A stretch of 64,000 nucleotides of DNA from Curtobacterium sp. MCSS17_008. Its GTDB lineage: Bacteria > Actinomycetota > Actinomycetes > Actinomycetales > Microbacteriaceae. The notes under the pieces are model-generated. The model had not been told where the DNA came from. It saw nothing but the letters and a program-made list of their open reading frames with translations, and made no database searches. Location: assembly GCF_003234185.1 (NCBI RefSeq), contig NZ_QKSM01000001.1:1-64000 (forward strand). The letters are read 5' to 3'. Shown here one piece after another: positions 55,635-64,000 of the stretch. The position numbers and the translations under genes were made by a program. The number at the start of each line of letters is the position of its first letter. Positions within the stretch are counted from its first letter, which is position 1.

Positions 55635-56920
55635 GCGCCACCGCCTCGTACGGGCCAGCCGACGCGGAGCGCTGGCTGCCCGAGACCCACGGCAACCGCC
55701 GCTCCGACTTCGCCCGTGACCGTGCTCGTCTGCTGCACTCGAGCGCGCTCCGACGCCTCGCTGCGAAGACCCAGGTGCTCAGCCCGACCACCGGACTCGA
55801 CTTCGCCCGCAACCGCCTGACGCACTCGCTCGAGGTCGCGCAGGTCGGGCGTGAGCTCGCCGACTCGCTGGGGCTCGACCCGGACGTCGTGGACACCGCC
55901 TGCCTGGCGCACGACATCGGGCACCCGCCGTTCGGCCACAACGGCGAGACCGCCGTGAACGCCTGGGCGGTCGACATCGGCGGCTTCGAGGGGAACGCGC
56001 AGACGTTGCGACTGCTCACCCGGCTCGAGCCGAAGGTCTACGGCGACGGACCGGACGACGACCGGCCGTACGGGCTCAACCTGACCCGGGCGTCGCTCGA
56101 CGCGAGCTGCAAGTACCCGTGGCCGGCGGCGCAGGGCGTGGCCGAGGCGTCCTCGGGGCGGACGAAGTTCGGGTTCTACGACGACGACCACGACGCGTTC
56201 GCGTGGCTCCGCAAGGGCGCTCCGCGTCGGCAGCGGTGCATCGAGGCGCAGGTCATGGACCTGTCGGACGACATCGCGTACTCGGTGCACGACTTCGAGG
56301 ACGCGGTCGTGGCGGGCTTCATCGACGTCGCGGCGCTCGGCGACCGGGTGGGCGAGAACGACATCGTGACCGCCATGCACGCCTGGGTCGGGTCCGACCT
56401 CAGCCGAGACGAACTGCTCGAGGCGTTCGACCGACTGCGGTCGATGCCGCTCTGGATGACGTCGTACGACGGGTCCCGCCGGGACATGGCGCGGCTCAAG
56501 AACCTGACGTCGCAGCTGATCGGCCGGTTCGCGCGCACGGCGACCGCGGCGACGCGGGAGTCCTACGCGTCCGGCTCCCTGGTGCGGTTCGCGGCGTCGG
56601 TCGTCACGCCGCCGGAGATCATCGGCGAGATCGCGGTGCTCAAGGGGATCGTCGCGGCGTTCGTGATGACCCACGGCGACCGACAGCCGGTGTACGAGGA
56701 CCAGCGTCGGGTGCTCACCGAGCTCCTCGACGCGCTGGCGGCGACGGGCAGCGCGGACCTCGAGCCGGGGTTCGCGGCGGACTGGCGTGCGGCGCCGGAC
56801 GACACCGGGCGACTGCGCGCGGTGGTGGACCAGGTCGCGAGCCTGACCGACCAGGGCGCGCTCGCGTGGCACAAGCGGCTGGTCGTCGGCGACCGTGAGA
56901 CGACGCACATCCCGGTCTGA
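55631..56920 (+). CDS. dgt: Deoxyguanosinetriphosphate triphosphohydrolase-like HD protein
   Basis: A 429-aa HD-domain enzyme hydrolysing dNTPs to nucleoside and triphosphate. Key motifs are RNRLTHSLEVAQVGRELA and CLAHDIGHPPFGHNGE (metal His/Asp pairs), followed by GNAQTLRLLTRLE and a C-terminal antiviral-type domain. The ATG overlaps the dusB stop, and dusB-dgt-dnaG is conserved actinobacterial synteny. Lowering dNTP pools can limit phage or tune replication; which applies here is not known. A 386-nt repeat-rich gap follows. Confidence 0.92.
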   Translation: MSATASYGPADAERWLPETHGNRRSDFARDRARLLHSSALRRLAAKTQVLSPTTGLDFARNRLTHSLEVAQVGRELADSLGLDPDVVDTACLAHDIGHPPFGHNGETAVNAWAVDIGGFEGNAQTLRLLTRLEPKVYGDGPDDDRPYGLNLTRASLDASCKYPWPAAQGVAEASSGRTKFGFYDDDHDAFAWLRKGAPRRQRCIEAQVMDLSDDIAYSVHDFEDAVVAGFIDVAALGDRVGENDIVTAMHAWVGSDLSRDELLEAFDRLRSMPLWMTSYDGSRRDMARLKNLTSQLIGRFARTATAATRESYASGSLVRFAASVVTPPEIIGEIAVLKGIVAAFVMTHGDRQPVYEDQRRVLTELLDALAATGSADLEPGFAADWRAAPDDTGRLRAVVDQVASLTDQGALAWHKRLVVGDRETTHIPV

Positions 56921-56964
56921 GGACACCCGCGAGCGCCGGCCCGGCAGGACGTCACGATGCGGCC

Positions 56965-57054
56965 GAGACGCCGCCGTACCGCTGAGACGCCGCCGTCCCG
57001 CTGAGACGCCGCCGTGCGGCCCCGACACCCGGGGGACCGCCGAGACGCCGCCGT
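56965..57054. repeat. 19-bp tandem repeat GAGACGCCGCCGT
   Basis: GAGACGCCGCCGT starts at 56965, 56984 and 57003 (19-bp period, spacer CCGCT-like), with a fourth copy at 57042, a decayed one near 57060 and inverted forms (CCGTCTCGGC) near 57079. Noncoding, between dgt and dnaG. Confidence 0.8.
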
Positions 57055-57162
57055 GCGGGCGGGACGCCGCCGGATCTCGGGCCGTCTCGGCGACGTGCGG
57101 GCGTCTCGCCACGACGCCGGCGTCTCGACGCCACCAGGTGCGAGCGGCGGCCGCCCGCCCGA

Positions 57163-57182
57163 CCCGCACCGCGCCTCCCGTC
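57163..57182. repeat. Half copy of GGACGGGAGGCGCGG repeat
   Basis: CCCGCACCGCGCCTCCCGTC is one arm only of the hairpin family best preserved at 5501-5548. No matching second arm is present. Confidence 0.6.
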
Positions 57183-57196
57183 TGGGGGATCGACCC

Positions 57197-57286
57197 GATC
57201 ATTCCGTCCGGCCCGATCATTCCGTCCGGCCCGATCATTCCGTCCGGCCCGTCCACAGCCGCCGCGATCGTCCGCCGCGATCGTCC
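57197..57286. repeat. Two short perfect tandem repeats upstream of dnaG
   Basis: GATCATTCCGTCCGGCCC is repeated three times without mismatch (57197-57214, 57215-57232, 57233-57250). GCCGCGATCGTCC is repeated twice without mismatch (57261-57273, 57274-57286). They end 9 nt before the dnaG -10 box, so they occupy the upstream promoter region and may be regulator sites. Confidence 0.85.
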
Positions 57287-57306
57287 ACACGAACTAGGAT
57301 CGAGGG

Positions 57307-59232
57307 GTGGCTGGCAGGATCGCGCGGAACGACATCGACGAGGTCCGCTCGCGTGTCAACATCGCCGACGTCGTCGGCGACCACGTGACGCTGAAGTCGG
57401 CGGGTGTCGGCTCGCTCAAGGGTCTCTGTCCCTTCCACGACGAGCGTTCCCCGTCCTTCCACGTGCGCCCGCAGGTGGGGCGGTACCACTGCTTCGGGTG
57501 CGGTGAGGACGGCGACGTCTTCGAGTTCATCATCAAGATGGACCACACCACGTTCCAGGAAGCGGTCGAGCGGATGGCCGCGAAGATCGGCTTCACGCTC
57601 CACTACGAAGAGGGTGACGGCCCGCGCACCGACTACAACCAGCGCGCACGGCTGATCGCCGCGAACGAGGCGGCGCTCGAGTTCTTCCAGTCACAGCTCA
57701 CCTCCGCGGCCGCCGAGCCGGCCCGGCGGTTCCTCGGGGAGCGCGGGTTCGACCCGGCGGCGGCGCAGCACTTCGGCGTCGGGTTCGCTCCGCAGTCGTA
57801 CGACGCCACGCGTGAGCACCTGCGCAGCCGCGGCTTCTCGATGGACGAGATCCTCGCCGCGGGCCTCGCCGGGCAGGGCGACCGCTCGCCCTACGACCGG
57901 TTCCGCGGGCGGCTCATGTGGCCGATCCGCGACGTCACCGGCGCGACGATCGGCTTCGGCGCCCGGCGCCTGCTCGACGACGACAAGGGCCCGAAGTACC
58001 TCAACACCCCCGAGACGCCGATCTACCACAAGAGCCAGGTGCTCTACGGGCTGGACCTGGCGCGACGGGACATCTCCAAGGGCAAGCAGGTCGTCATCGT
58101 CGAGGGCTACACGGACGTCATGGCGTGCCACCTCGCCGGTGTGACGACCGCCGTCGCGACGTGTGGGACGTCGTTCGGCGTCGACCACATCAAGGTCCTC
58201 CGCCCGATGCTCGGCGACGTCAGCGGTGCCGACCCGAACGCGAACGGCGAGGTCGTCTTCACCTTCGACCCGGACGAGGCCGGTCAGCGCGCTGCTTCCC
58301 GGGCGTTCGCCGAGGAGCAGCGCTTCGCTGCGCAGACGTTCGTCGCGGTGGCGCCCGGTGGGCTCGATCCGTGCGACCTGCGCCTCGCGCGCGGCGACGA
58401 CGCGATCCGCCGACTGGTCGGTGCGAAGCGTCCGATGTTCGAGTTCATGATCCGGCGGACCCTCGACGGCCACGACCTCGAGACGGTCGAGGGACGCGTG
58501 AGCGCCCTGCGGGCGGCCGCACCCGTCCTCGCGGGCATCCGTGACCGGTCACTGACACAGGGCTACGTCCGCGAGCTCGCCGGGTGGCTCGGCATGGACA
58601 TCCCCGAGGTGCGGCGTGCCGTCGACTCGGCCCGACAGCGTGCGACAGCCGCCCGGAACGACCGGACGGGAGGCACGGTGCCGGTCGGTCAGGCGGGCCC
58701 CGGCGGCGAGCTGGTCGCCCCGCCCGAGGAACCCGTGGCCGGGTTGCGCCTGCTGCCGAACGACCCGATCACCCGGATGGAGCGCGACGCCGTGATGGCG
58801 ATGGTGCAGCAGCCGGCGTACGTCGGGGCGCCGCTCATCTGGCTCGCTGCCGGTGCCACGTTCTCGGCGCCGATGCTGTCGGTCGTGCGGGACGCCGTCG
58901 TCGCCAACGTCGAGTCCATCGGCGCGGGGGACTGGCTCGACCGGTTGCTGCAGGACGTCCCGGCGCCGTTCCGTGCGCTCGTGCAGGAGCTCGCGCTCGC
59001 GCCGATCCCCGCCCGGACGGACGAGGACCTCGCGCTCTACGCCCGCAGCATCGTCGTGGCGCTGGTCGAGCGGGACCTGCTCGCACGCAAGGCCTCGTTG
59101 CTCGGGCAGCTGCAGCGGGCGGACCCGCACGAGCAGTCCGACCGGCGCGCGGAGATCCAGCGCCAGCTCGTCGACATCGACGCGCAGCGGATGCGGCTCC
59201 GCGCCGACGCCGAGGCCGCTGCGCAGGGCTGA
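57307..59232 (+). CDS. dnaG: DNA primase
   Basis: A 641-aa RNA-primer synthase for replication. The zinc ribbon is Cys41-Pro-Phe-His44 and Cys62-Phe-Gly-Cys65. The TOPRIM core has VVIVEGYTDVMA and FTFDPDEAGQRAA. A linker near 440-490 leads to the DnaB-interacting C-terminal domain. GTG 57307 has TAGGAT (57295-57300) 6 nt upstream and no Shine-Dalgarno. Residues about 453-462 (RTGGTVPVGQ) are encoded by a 26-nt stretch (58663-58688) identical but for one base to part of the terminator repeat at 5503, implying a repeat inserted in the linker. Confidence 0.95.
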   Translation: MAGRIARNDIDEVRSRVNIADVVGDHVTLKSAGVGSLKGLCPFHDERSPSFHVRPQVGRYHCFGCGEDGDVFEFIIKMDHTTFQEAVERMAAKIGFTLHYEEGDGPRTDYNQRARLIAANEAALEFFQSQLTSAAAEPARRFLGERGFDPAAAQHFGVGFAPQSYDATREHLRSRGFSMDEILAAGLAGQGDRSPYDRFRGRLMWPIRDVTGATIGFGARRLLDDDKGPKYLNTPETPIYHKSQVLYGLDLARRDISKGKQVVIVEGYTDVMACHLAGVTTAVATCGTSFGVDHIKVLRPMLGDVSGADPNANGEVVFTFDPDEAGQRAASRAFAEEQRFAAQTFVAVAPGGLDPCDLRLARGDDAIRRLVGAKRPMFEFMIRRTLDGHDLETVEGRVSALRAAAPVLAGIRDRSLTQGYVRELAGWLGMDIPEVRRAVDSARQRATAARNDRTGGTVPVGQAGPGGELVAPPEEPVAGLRLLPNDPITRMERDAVMAMVQQPAYVGAPLIWLAAGATFSAPMLSVVRDAVVANVESIGAGDWLDRLLQDVPAPFRALVQELALAPIPARTDEDLALYARSIVVALVERDLLARKASLLGQLQRADPHEQSDRRAEIQRQLVDIDAQRMRLRADAEAAAQG

Positions 59233-59278
59233 GTCCCTCCGGCCGGCCGTCGACCCGGAGCAGGCCCTCCCGCGGCCG

Positions 59279-59443
59279 TTCCGGTCCTTCCGGTCCTTCC
59301 GGTCGCTCTGGCGTTGCGGCCCTTCCGGGTGTCGCGGCCCTTCCGGTCGCTGCGGTCGTTCCGGTCGCACGACTTGCCGCGCGCGGTCGACCTGGTCGCG
59401 GGACTTGCCGTAGCGACCGGAACTGAGCGGCATGTCGTGCGAC
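59279..59443. repeat. Repeat-rich intergenic region: TTCCGGTCC runs and GTCGCRCGAC palindromes
   Basis: TTCCGGTCC occurs three times in tandem (59279-59305, last base varied), with further CCTTCCGG units to about 59345. Then GTCGCACGAC (59364) and GTCGCGGGAC (59395) lie 31 bp apart, each followed by TTGCCG, and GTCGTGCGAC at 59434 is preceded by GAGCGGCAT, the same motif inverted. They share the motif and the 31-bp spacing of the array at 46948. The 556-nt gap 59233-59788 holds no gene I can support. Confidence 0.75.
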
Positions 59444-59646
59444 CACAACCCGAGCCCTGTCCCGCGTCGGCCGGCGACGTCGAGCGTGATGGATGTCGCC
59501 CGCTCGGCGAACCAAGAGCGAACCGGGTGCGAGCGCGATCGAGGCCCAGGACGGCGCGCGAGCGCCCCGGTTGCACGACGCAACTTTCCTGCGTGACACG
59601 CCGTGTGACCACGCGCGCATCATGCGCCAGGCGGCACGCTCGTGCA

Positions 59647-59660
59647 TTACAAGGGTGTAA
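59647..59660. promoter_or_regulatory. Candidate operator upstream of peptide ABC transporter
   Basis: TTACA AGGG TGTAA, a perfect 5-bp inverted repeat in an unusually AT-rich patch (59646-59665), lies about 130 nt before the substrate-binding gene. A palindromic TGGTACCA lies at about 59698-59705. Both could belong to the operon promoter. Confidence 0.4.
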
Positions 59661-59788
59661 ACAAATGTCCCTCGAATCGTGGAGTTCCGTGTCAGGGTGG
59701 TACCAATGAGCGTTCCCGGCGGGCTCCACAGTCGTTCCACCGCCCGCCGAGGACCCCTTGTGGACCATCACCAAGAGAGAGAGCGGAC

Positions 59789-61405
59789 ATGGCATCCGTG
59801 ACCAAGTGGGGCAAGCGCGGCATCGCGCTCGGCGCCGGCGCAGCAGCGACGGCGCTGGTGCTGACCGGCTGCGCGAGCAGCAGCGTCTCCGACACCGAAC
59901 TGAACGGCCTGAGCATCGGGACGACGGACAAGATCACGTCCCTCGACCCGGCCGGTTCCTACGACAACGGCTCCTTCGCCGTGCAGAACCAGGTGTTCCC
60001 GTTCCTCATGAACACCCCGGTCGGTAGCCCCGACGTCGAGCCGGACATCGCCGAGAGCGCGGAGTTCACGGACGACACCACCTACACGGTGAAGCTCAAG
60101 AGCGGGCTGACGTTCGCGAACGGGAACGAACTGACCTCGAGCGACGTGAAGTTCTCGTTCGAGCGCGAGCTGAAGATCAACAACGAGAACGGCCCGCAGT
60201 CCCTGCTCGCCAACCTCAAGAGCATCGACACCCCGGACGACACCACCGTCGTCTTCACCCTCGACCACGCCGACCAGACGTGGCCGCAGGTGCTCTCCAG
60301 CCCCGCCGGCCCGATCGTCGACGAAGAGGTCTTCTCGCCGGACGAGCTGACCAGCGCCGACGACATCGTGGAGGGCAAGGCGTTCGCCGGGCAGTACGAG
60401 ATCTCCTCGTACAAGGAGAACGACACGATCCAGTACACGGCGAACCCGGAGTACGACGGGCTCCTCGGCAAGGCGAAGACCGACGAGGTCACCGCCAGCT
60501 ACTACACCAAGGAGACCGACCTCAAGCTCGCCGTGGAGAAGGGCGACGTCGACGTGGCGTACCGCTCGCTGACGCCGACCGACATCGCGGACCTCCGCAA
60601 GGACGACTCGCTCACGGTCACCGACGGCCCCGGCGGGGAGATCCGCTACATGGTCTTCAACCTCAACACCCAGCCCTTCGGTGCCGACCAGTCCGACGCG
60701 GACGAGGCGAAGGCCCTCGCGGTGCGGCAGGCCGTGGCGGACGTCGTCGACCGTGCGGCGATCGCCGAGGAGGTCTACAACGACACCTACTCGCCCCTGT
60801 ACTCGATGGTGCCGGACGGTCTGACGGGTGCGGCGAAGCCGTTCGAGGAGCTCTACGGCGACGGCGACGGCGGCCCGGACGTCGACAAGGCCAAGGAGAC
60901 GCTCGAGGAGGCCGGTGTCACGGGCAAGGTGCAGATCGACCTGCAGTACTCGCCCGACCACTACGGCTCGACCTCCGACGACGAGTACGCGGCGATCAAG
61001 ACCCAGCTCGAGAACTCGGGCCTCTTCACCGTCAACCTGCAGTCGACCGTCTGGACGACGTACTCGCAGGAGCGCGTGAACGACGCGTACCCGGTCTACC
61101 AGCTCGGTTGGTTCCCGGACTTCTCGGACGCGGACAACTACCTGTCGCCGTTCTTCTCGAAGGACAACTTCGTGCAGAACCACTACGACGACGCCGAGAT
61201 CCAGGACCTCATCGCCCAGGAGCAGCAGGAGTCCGACCCGTCGAAGCGCGCGGACCTGATCGAGCAGGCGCAGGAGCGCGAGGCCACGCAGATCTCGACG
61301 CTGCCGCTCCTGCAGGGCAAGTCCGTCGCGGTCGCGTCGAAGGACGTCAAGGGCCTGACCCTCGACTCCTCGTACAAGTTCCGCTACGCCACCCTCTCCA
61401 AGTAA
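59789..61405 (+). CDS. Peptide (Dpp/Opp-type) ABC transporter substrate-binding lipoprotein
   Basis: A 538-aa SBP_bac_5 family protein. The signal peptide ends in lipobox LTGC (lipidated Cys28). Family stretches include ITSLDPAGSYDNGSFAVQNQVF, LKSGLTFANGNELTSSDVKFSF and the C-terminal YQLGWFPDFSDADNYLSPFF. It would bind oligopeptides or similar solutes outside the membrane. The start ATG 59789 follows GAGAGAGCGG. The gene is separated from its permeases by a hairpin, consistent with higher expression of the binding protein. Confidence 0.9.
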   Translation: MASVTKWGKRGIALGAGAAATALVLTGCASSSVSDTELNGLSIGTTDKITSLDPAGSYDNGSFAVQNQVFPFLMNTPVGSPDVEPDIAESAEFTDDTTYTVKLKSGLTFANGNELTSSDVKFSFERELKINNENGPQSLLANLKSIDTPDDTTVVFTLDHADQTWPQVLSSPAGPIVDEEVFSPDELTSADDIVEGKAFAGQYEISSYKENDTIQYTANPEYDGLLGKAKTDEVTASYYTKETDLKLAVEKGDVDVAYRSLTPTDIADLRKDDSLTVTDGPGGEIRYMVFNLNTQPFGADQSDADEAKALAVRQAVADVVDRAAIAEEVYNDTYSPLYSMVPDGLTGAAKPFEELYGDGDGGPDVDKAKETLEEAGVTGKVQIDLQYSPDHYGSTSDDEYAAIKTQLENSGLFTVNLQSTVWTTYSQERVNDAYPVYQLGWFPDFSDADNYLSPFFSKDNFVQNHYDDAEIQDLIAQEQQESDPSKRADLIEQAQEREATQISTLPLLQGKSVAVASKDVKGLTLDSSYKFRYATLSK

Positions 61406-61419
61406 CACCGGCGTCGGCC

Positions 61420-61452
61420 CACGGGGGCGTTCCCACGAGGAACGCCCCCGTG
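61420..61452 (+). terminator. Intra-operon hairpin between binding protein and permease
   Basis: A perfect 14-bp stem (61420-61433 with 61439-61452) and 5-nt loop, 15 nt after the binding-protein stop and 37 nt before the permease start. It probably stabilises the upstream mRNA end or partially terminates, setting a binding-protein excess. Confidence 0.75.
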
Positions 61453-61489
61453 GCCGCGTCCCGAACGGCACCGAAAGGCACGCGTCCCC

Positions 61490-62596
61490 GTGACCCTCAG
61501 CACCCCCGAGGCGACTTCGGAGCTGGCGACAGACCCCACCAAACCGCAGGCACAGCGACGTGCCCGCGGGCAGGGTGGCGGGCTCGGCCGGTACATCCTC
61601 GTCCGCTTCCTCCTCATCTTCCCGACCGTCTTCATCCTGGTGACGTTGGTCTTCTTCCTGATGCGCGTCATCGGGAACCCGATCACGGCGTCGGTCGGCG
61701 GTCGGCTCACGCCCGACCAGCTGCAGGAGCGTCTGCACGCGGCGGGGTACGACCGTCCGGTGTTCGTGCAGTACCTGGAGTACCTCGGCAACATCGTCCG
61801 CGGCGACTTCGGCACGACGTCGACGGACAACCGGCCGATCACCGAGATCATCGTCACCTACGGCGGTGCGACCGCCGAGCTCGTGTTCTACGCGCTGATC
61901 GTCGCCCTGCTGCTCGGCATCCCGCTCGGCATGTTCGCCGCCTACGTGCGCGACAAGTGGCCCGACGTGCTGTTCCGGGCGCTGGCGATCCTCACCTACG
62001 CGACGCCGGTGTTCTTCGGCGGCCTGCTGCTGAAGCTCGTCTTCTCGGTCTGGCTCGACTGGCTCCCGCTGGGCGACCGGGCGTCGACCCGGGTCTCGCT
62101 CATCCTCGACAACATCCCCGGCGCGTCGGGCATCTACATCATCGACGCGCTCCGCACGGGGAACGCGCAGATCATCGGCGACGTGTTGTCGCACGCGGTC
62201 CTGCCGGCCCTGACGCTCGGGCTGCTCACCGCCGGCATCTTCCTGCGCCTGGTGCGCGCCAACATGATCGGCTCGCTCGGCTCCGAGTACGTCGACGCGG
62301 CCCGCTCGCGCGGCGTCCGGGAGGCGCGGCTCGTCCGCACCCACGCGTTCCGTCCGGCCCTGGTCCCGATCATCACCGTGATGGGTCTGCAGATCGCCAT
62401 GCTGCTGGGCGGTTCGGTGCTCACCGAGACCACCTTCGGATGGCGGGGACTCGGCTTCGAGCTCAACCAGTACCTGTCCGCTCGCGACTTCGTCGCCGTC
62501 CAGGGCATCGTCGCGATGCTCGCGGTGATCGTCGCGGTGACGAACTTCGTCGTCGACGTCGTCGCGGCGCTCATCGACCCGAGAGTGAGGTTCTAG
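61490..62596 (+). CDS. Peptide ABC transporter permease (DppB-like)
   Basis: A 368-aa permease with a hydrophilic N-terminal extension (about 1-35, Thr/Pro/Gln/Arg-rich), then six helices. The family's VSVGGRLTPDQLQERLHAAGYDRPVFVQY loop follows helix 1 and the coupling loop is SLGSEYVDAARSRGVREARLV. It ends LIDPRVRF, typical of DppB. GTG 61490 has AAAGG about 11 nt upstream. It forms the channel with the next gene product. Confidence 0.9.
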   Translation: MTLSTPEATSELATDPTKPQAQRRARGQGGGLGRYILVRFLLIFPTVFILVTLVFFLMRVIGNPITASVGGRLTPDQLQERLHAAGYDRPVFVQYLEYLGNIVRGDFGTTSTDNRPITEIIVTYGGATAELVFYALIVALLLGIPLGMFAAYVRDKWPDVLFRALAILTYATPVFFGGLLLKLVFSVWLDWLPLGDRASTRVSLILDNIPGASGIYIIDALRTGNAQIIGDVLSHAVLPALTLGLLTAGIFLRLVRANMIGSLGSEYVDAARSRGVREARLVRTHAFRPALVPIITVMGLQIAMLLGGSVLTETTFGWRGLGFELNQYLSARDFVAVQGIVAMLAVIVAVTNFVVDVVAALIDPRVRF

Positions 62597-62598
62597 CG

Positions 62599-63593
62599 AT
62601 GGCCGACACCTCGCTCGTCGACCGCCACGAGCCGCTCTGGAAGCGGCTGCCCGTGGTGGTCCAGCTCCGCAAGAGCACCGGCTGGCAGCGCGGCATGCTC
62701 ATCACCGGTGTGGTCATCTGCGCGCTGTACCTCGTGATCGCGGTCGCCGCCCCGCTCATCGCGCCCTACGGGTTCGGTCAGCTCCAGGACGCCGACGGAC
62801 AGAGCTTCCCGCGCACCGGTGCCCCGAGCGCCGAGCACGTCTGGGGCACGACCGTCGGTGGCTTCGACGTGTTCAGCCGCGTCGTCTTCGGCGCCCGCAC
62901 CGCGGTCCTGGTCGTGATCGTCGCGGTCGTCGTCTCGATCACCATCGGGGTGGTCCTCGGCATGGTCTCCGGCTACATCGGCGGCTGGCTCGACCGGATC
63001 CTCGTCGTGGTCGCCGACGCGATCTACGCGTTCCCGTCGCTGCTCCTGGCGATCGTCGTGTCGATCGTCATCTCGGGCGGCAACTCGAGCTACGCCGGCG
63101 GCATCGTCGCAGCGGCCATCTCGATCACCGTGGTCTACGTCCCGCAGTACTTCCGCGTCGTCCGCGCCGAGGCCGTGCGCCTGAAGAACGAGGCGTTCGT
63201 CGAGTCCGCCCGGGTGATCGGCACGAACCCGTGGCGCATCATGACCCGTCACGTGCTCCGCAACTCGACCCGGTCGCTGCCGCTGATCCTGACGCTCAAC
63301 GCGAGCGACGCGATCCTGACGCTCGCCGGCCTCGGCTTCCTCGGCTTCGGCATCGGCCCGACGGCCGGTGCCGAGTGGGGGTACGACCTCAGCCGCGCGC
63401 TGTCCGACGTCGCGTCCGGCGTCTGGTGGACCGGTGTCTTCCCGGGCGTCGCGATCGTCGTGCTCGTGCTCGGCGTGACCTTCATCGGCGAGAGCCTCAA
63501 CGACATCTCCGACCCGCGTCTGCGCGCCCGTCGCCGGCTCTCACAGCTGGTGTCGACGAAGCGCCGGGCGAGCAACACGGAAGGGGCGGCCGC

Positions 63594-63597
<4 letters not shown>
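62599..63597 (+). CDS. Peptide ABC transporter permease (DppC-like)
   Basis: A 332-aa permease with an N-terminal OppC-type domain (LWKRLPVVVQLRKSTGWQRG) and six helices. The EAA coupling loop is KNEAFVESARVIGTNPWRIM, and the C-terminus has GESLNDISDPRLR. ATG 62599 is 2 nt after the dppB-like stop. Its own stop overlaps the ATPase ATG. It is the partner of the previous permease. Confidence 0.9.

Positions 63598-64000
<403 letters not shown>

Overview
The window is about 70% G+C, with densely packed genes, many GTG/TTG starts and 1-4 nt ATGA/GTGA overlaps. Gene content is that of an aerobic, Gram-positive actinobacterium. The actinobacterial cytochrome oxidase set (ctaC-ctaD-ctaF after a HesB/ErpA gene), hrcA-dnaJ-rsmE-HIT-phoH-ybeY-corC-era, leuA/recO/uppS/glyS/dusB/dgt/dnaG and a cydABDC operon suggest the family Microbacteriaceae. 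A Curtobacterium-like genus is my inference; no marker here proves it. No rRNA, tRNA, CRISPR array, insertion sequence or prophage gene was seen. This is core chromosome, and its interest lies mostly in regulation and repeats.

Layout. 1-82 is not genomic: it is a degraded Illumina Nextera/P7 adapter with a poly-T run. 187-3910: erpA and aa3 oxidase genes ctaC, ctaD, ctaF. 4112-9415: a G6PDH-like gene, then on the minus strand a GH15 glucosidase/trehalase and an App1-type phosphatase, divergent from a TetR regulator. 9654-12923: a glycine betaine/proline/choline-type ABC importer. 13183-19035: cytochrome bd oxidase and its CydDC exporter, preceded by a 14-codon leader ORF coupled to cydA. 19126-26449: leuS, comEA, comEC, holA and, in reverse, rpsT. 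26687-33091: aminotransferase, lepA, DUF1990, HAD phosphatase, hemW, DUF4870. 33200-40543: the hrcA-dnaJ heat-shock pair behind a CIRCE-like operator, then rRNA/ribosome maturation genes (rsmE, phoH, ybeY, era). 40600-44851: a two-component system beside an ABC/FtsX-type exporter. 44927-46819: leuA behind a leucine leader peptide and hairpin. 46948-47485: a four-copy 142-bp tandem repeat. 47614-59232: recO, uppS, LysR/class V aminotransferase, glyS, FrnE-like DsbA, ybaK, dusB, dgt, dnaG. 59789-64000: a Dpp/Opp-type peptide importer cut by the window end.

How it fits together. Two terminal oxidases (aa3 and bd) are both present, which suits changing oxygen supply. Translation and RNA maturation genes dominate the middle. 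About a dozen genes lack a Shine-Dalgarno sequence and carry a TANNNT-like -10 box 6-7 nt before the start codon, which predicts leaderless mRNAs. Convergent or terminal gene ends often carry near-perfect 11-22 bp hairpins. Several of these derive from a dispersed repeat with core GGACGGGAGGCGCGG, one copy of which lies in frame within dnaG.
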